Shown here: in pieces, positions 6,301-7,298 of the stretch
How positions within the stretch are numbered: the first letter of the stretch is position 1
How the letters are laid out: each line of letters starts with the position of its first letter
NCBI GenBank assembly: GCA_030146405.1
Contig: JASLBS010000186.1
Span: 1 to 7,298, forward strand
From: Arthrobacter sp.
Lineage (GTDB): Bacteria > Actinomycetota > Actinomycetes > Actinomycetales > Micrococcaceae
Reading direction: 5' to 3'
DNA: 7,298 nucleotides
The notes under the pieces: model-generated
What the model saw: the letters and a program-made list of their open reading frames with translations, nothing else
What the model was told of the DNA's origin: nothing
Databases searched by the model: none
Position numbers and translations under genes: made by a program

Positions 6301-7298
6301 ATCGAGCAGCAGGAGCTGGCGGACATCATCGTCGCCGAGTTCCACGACGGCGCCGGCGACGGCGCTGCGGACGGCGCGACGATCGACGAGGAAATCGCTG
6401 CCGGCGGCGTGTTCGCCGACATCGTGACCAAGACCAGCCCGCTGGTCGACGCCATCTTCACCGGTCACACCCACAAGGAGTACGCCTGGGACGCCCCCGT
6501 CCCCGGCGCTCCCGGTGAGACCCGTCCCGTGCTGCAGACAGGTTCCTACGGCGATTTCATCGGTCAGATCACCCTGACCGTTGACCGCGCCACGGGCGAT
6601 GTCGAGTCCTACACGGCTCGCAACGTTGCCCGCAGCACCGAGGAGGACGCCGCCCTCGTGGCGGCATTCCCCCGCGTAGCTGAGGTCAAGACGATCGTGG
6701 ACGCCGCACTCGCCGAGGCAGCCGTCATCGGCAGCCAGCCGGTCGGCTCCGTCACCGCGGACATCACCACTGCCTTCACCGGCACCACGCGTGATGACCG
6801 CACCTCCGAGTCCACCCTGGGAAACCTCGTGGCGGATTCACTTCGGGCGAGCCTCGCTCCGGCCGAGCGCGGCGGTGCCGAGATCGGCGTCGTCAACCCC
6901 GGTGGGCTGCGTAACGAGCTGTACTTCGCTCCTGACGGCGTCTTGACCTTCGCCGAGGCGAATGCGGTACTGCCTTTCGTCAACGATCTGTGGACCACTA
7001 CGCTGACCGGTGCGCAGTTCAAGGCGGTACTCGAGCAGCAGTGGCAGCCGGAAGGCAGCTCACGCTCCTTCCTGGCCCTCGGCCTCTCGGACAACGTGAG
7101 CGTGACCTACGACCCCGCGCTCGAGCGCGGATCGCGGATCACCTCGGTACTGATCGACGGCGCACCGCTCGATCCGGCGAGGGACTACCGGATCGGCACG
7201 TTCAGCTTCCTGGCACAGGGCGGCGACAACTTCACGGTCTTCCGTGAGGGAGTCGACACCCGTGAGTCCGGTCTGGTGGACCGCGATGCGTGGATCGA
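3259..7298 (+). CDS. Secreted multidomain ExeM/NucH endonuclease fused to UshA-type 5'-nucleotidase (3' end beyond window)
   Basis: The reading frame is open for 1346 codons without a stop and leaves the window. A Sec signal peptide spans residues 1-30 (cleavage probably after ALPAVA). A lamin-tail domain (about 44-210) shows INEAY and FVELYN...DLSGW. A Pro/Glu linker (223-235) leads to an OB-like region (about 241-345). The ExeM/NucH endonuclease/exonuclease/phosphatase domain (about 508-834) has FNVLNY (N516), MEIEN (E582), NHFKSKG (H682), GDFNS (D737, N739), LDH (D777, H778) and SDHDP (D827, H828), so its catalytic set looks intact. After a second linker (841-851), the metallophosphatase domain has NDFHG (D859, H861), SAGDN (D894), GNHEFD (N927, H928), H1029 and GHTH (H1070, H1072). 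The 5'-nucleotidase C-terminal domain has NPGGLRN (R1218), PFVN (F1240) and GGDNF (F1325), where UshA binds phosphate and stacks the base. The only two cysteines, C531 and C548, probably form a disulfide. It should cut extracellular nucleic acid and dephosphorylate the nucleotides. Surface anchoring would be encoded beyond the edge. Confidence 0.93.
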   Translation, partial: MGKWTWKGALGAALSMGLLASPMIALPAVAVETPPATSSVSGDGIIINEAYLTGGSAGTPLSNKFVELYNPTAEPVDLSGWSLQYRAPASTSAPSAFALSGTIPAEGHFLVQGGTNGANGAALPTPDITTGFNPGANGGVIILANQSTTVGALPAGNTTAVPGVVDALGYGTANAFEGAAAQTPGGGSTQSLNRTGFADTDNNAADFTLQDPTPTNSTGGQFEPEPVPEPEPVEPTVPGDVIPIREIQGEGSATPFSGQTVTTRGKVTAAYPTGGFNGYYIQTAGTTATEGQTASDAIFVYSPDTVASVTQGDYVEVTGTAGEFFDLTQITVPADGLSKLTEPAEEVKASTMTLPATDAAREAVEGMLFQPAEEFTVADNYTLNQYGEVTLALGSERLLQPTDVARPGTPEYQAVVDDNAARGVRLDDGASTNFFTAANQGRVLPYLTPSQPVRVGYTATFTSPVVLDYRNSAWKFQPLEELDGAAPDGVQPVQFTGERPAAPRPVGGDLTLAAFNVLNYFATTGEDVPGCTYYNDRAGNPITVNRGCDARGAATKESLERQEAKIVAAINTLDADVVTLMEIENSAAFGLDRDYALATLTEALNESAPGTWDYVRSPAALPANEDVIRTAVIYKKAVAEPVGESVILDDNVAFSNARKPLAQAFKPVGGSDDQTFLTIVNHFKSKGSGPSSGPNADQGDGQSAWNAARVTQAQALVAFADSVKETVGTDKVFLTGDFNSYTQEDPMHVFYEAGYVNQGSKDENSSYVFSGLSGSLDHILASPAADATVTGVDTWNINSAESIALEYSRYNNNVTDYYSPDPYRASDHDPLIVGLDLGSAGPTEPAEPTTDINLLNINDFHGRIDANTVRFAGTIERLRAEAGEDRTAFLSAGDNIGASLFASALQDDQPTLDVLNALELDASAVGNHEFDKGLEDLTGRVTEAADFPYLGANVYRKGTTEPALEEYSIITVDGIDIAVIGVVTEQTDTLVSPGGIDTIDFGDPVEAVNRVAAEIEQQELADIIVAEFHDGAGDGAADGATIDEEIAAGGVFADIVTKTSPLVDAIFTGHTHKEYAWDAPVPGAPGETRPVLQTGSYGDFIGQITLTVDRATGDVESYTARNVARSTEEDAALVAAFPRVAEVKTIVDAALAEAAVIGSQPVGSVTADITTAFTGTTRDDRTSESTLGNLVADSLRASLAPAERGGAEIGVVNPGGLRNELYFAPDGVLTFAEANAVLPFVNDLWTTTLTGAQFKAVLEQQWQPEGSSRSFLALGLSDNVSVTYDPALERGSRITSVLIDGAPLDPARDYRIGTFSFLAQGGDNFTVFREGVDTRESGLVDRDAWI
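3925..3963 (+). repeat. Pro-Glu/Val low-complexity linker between lamin-tail and OB-like regions
   Basis: Residues 223-235 read EPEPVPEPEPVEP, a proline-glutamate repeat typical of extended linkers in secreted proteins. A second linker, PTEPAEPTTD (residues 842-851, bases 5782-5811), separates the nuclease from the nucleotidase. Both mark domain borders. Confidence 0.75.

Noticed and set aside
1..7298. CRISPR array, insertion sequence, toxin-antitoxin pair or defence system
   Set aside because: No regular spaced repeats, transposase or paired small genes were seen on either strand; the genes present are metabolic, transport and secreted enzymes.

Overview
The window is high-GC DNA with strong G/C preference at third codon positions, GTG and TTG starts beside ATG, and AGGAG-type ribosome binding sites. 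Together with the gene families (a CstA with an acidic N-terminal extension, a FUSC protein, a PIG3-type quinone oxidoreductase, and an ExeM/NucH nuclease fused to a 5'-nucleotidase) this points to an actinobacterium, most likely Micrococcaceae such as Arthrobacter or a relative. The taxon is an inference; there is no rRNA or marker gene here.

Layout, left to right. (1) 1-243, minus: the first 81 codons of a carbon-starvation/pyruvate transporter CstA, cut by the window edge. (2) 244-387: cstA leader, holding a strong inverted repeat (331-374) that should terminate transcription of the next gene. (3) 388-630, minus: a small acidic hypothetical protein with a GTG start. (4) 631-741: a divergent intergenic region with short repeats. 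(5) 742-1842, plus: a FUSC-family membrane protein, with a perfect inverted repeat at its start. (6) 1855-2829, minus: a PIG3-type NAD(P)H:quinone oxidoreductase, convergent with FUSC and only 12 bp away. (7) 2890-2977, plus: tRNA-Ser(UGA), followed by a near-perfect terminator. (8) 3014-3258: a regulatory region with several GTTCAC/GTCAC-type repeats. (9) 3259 to beyond 7298, plus: the main gene, a secreted multidomain protein (signal peptide, lamin-tail domain, OB-like region, ExeM/NucH endonuclease, UshA-type 5'-nucleotidase).

Functionally these are mostly independent single-gene units. The most notable is the nuclease-nucleotidase fusion: one secreted polypeptide could cut extracellular DNA or RNA and remove phosphate from the resulting nucleotides, a phosphate and nucleoside scavenging role. 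Its upstream region has an 11-nt-spaced repeat resembling a PhoP box, which would fit. CstA takes up small carbon compounds under starvation, so both window edges carry nutrient-acquisition genes, and their leaders share a 12-bp word. I found no CRISPR array, transposon, integrase, phage gene or defence island, and no clear sign of an undescribed multi-gene system. The interest lies in the fusion enzyme and its regulatory DNA.
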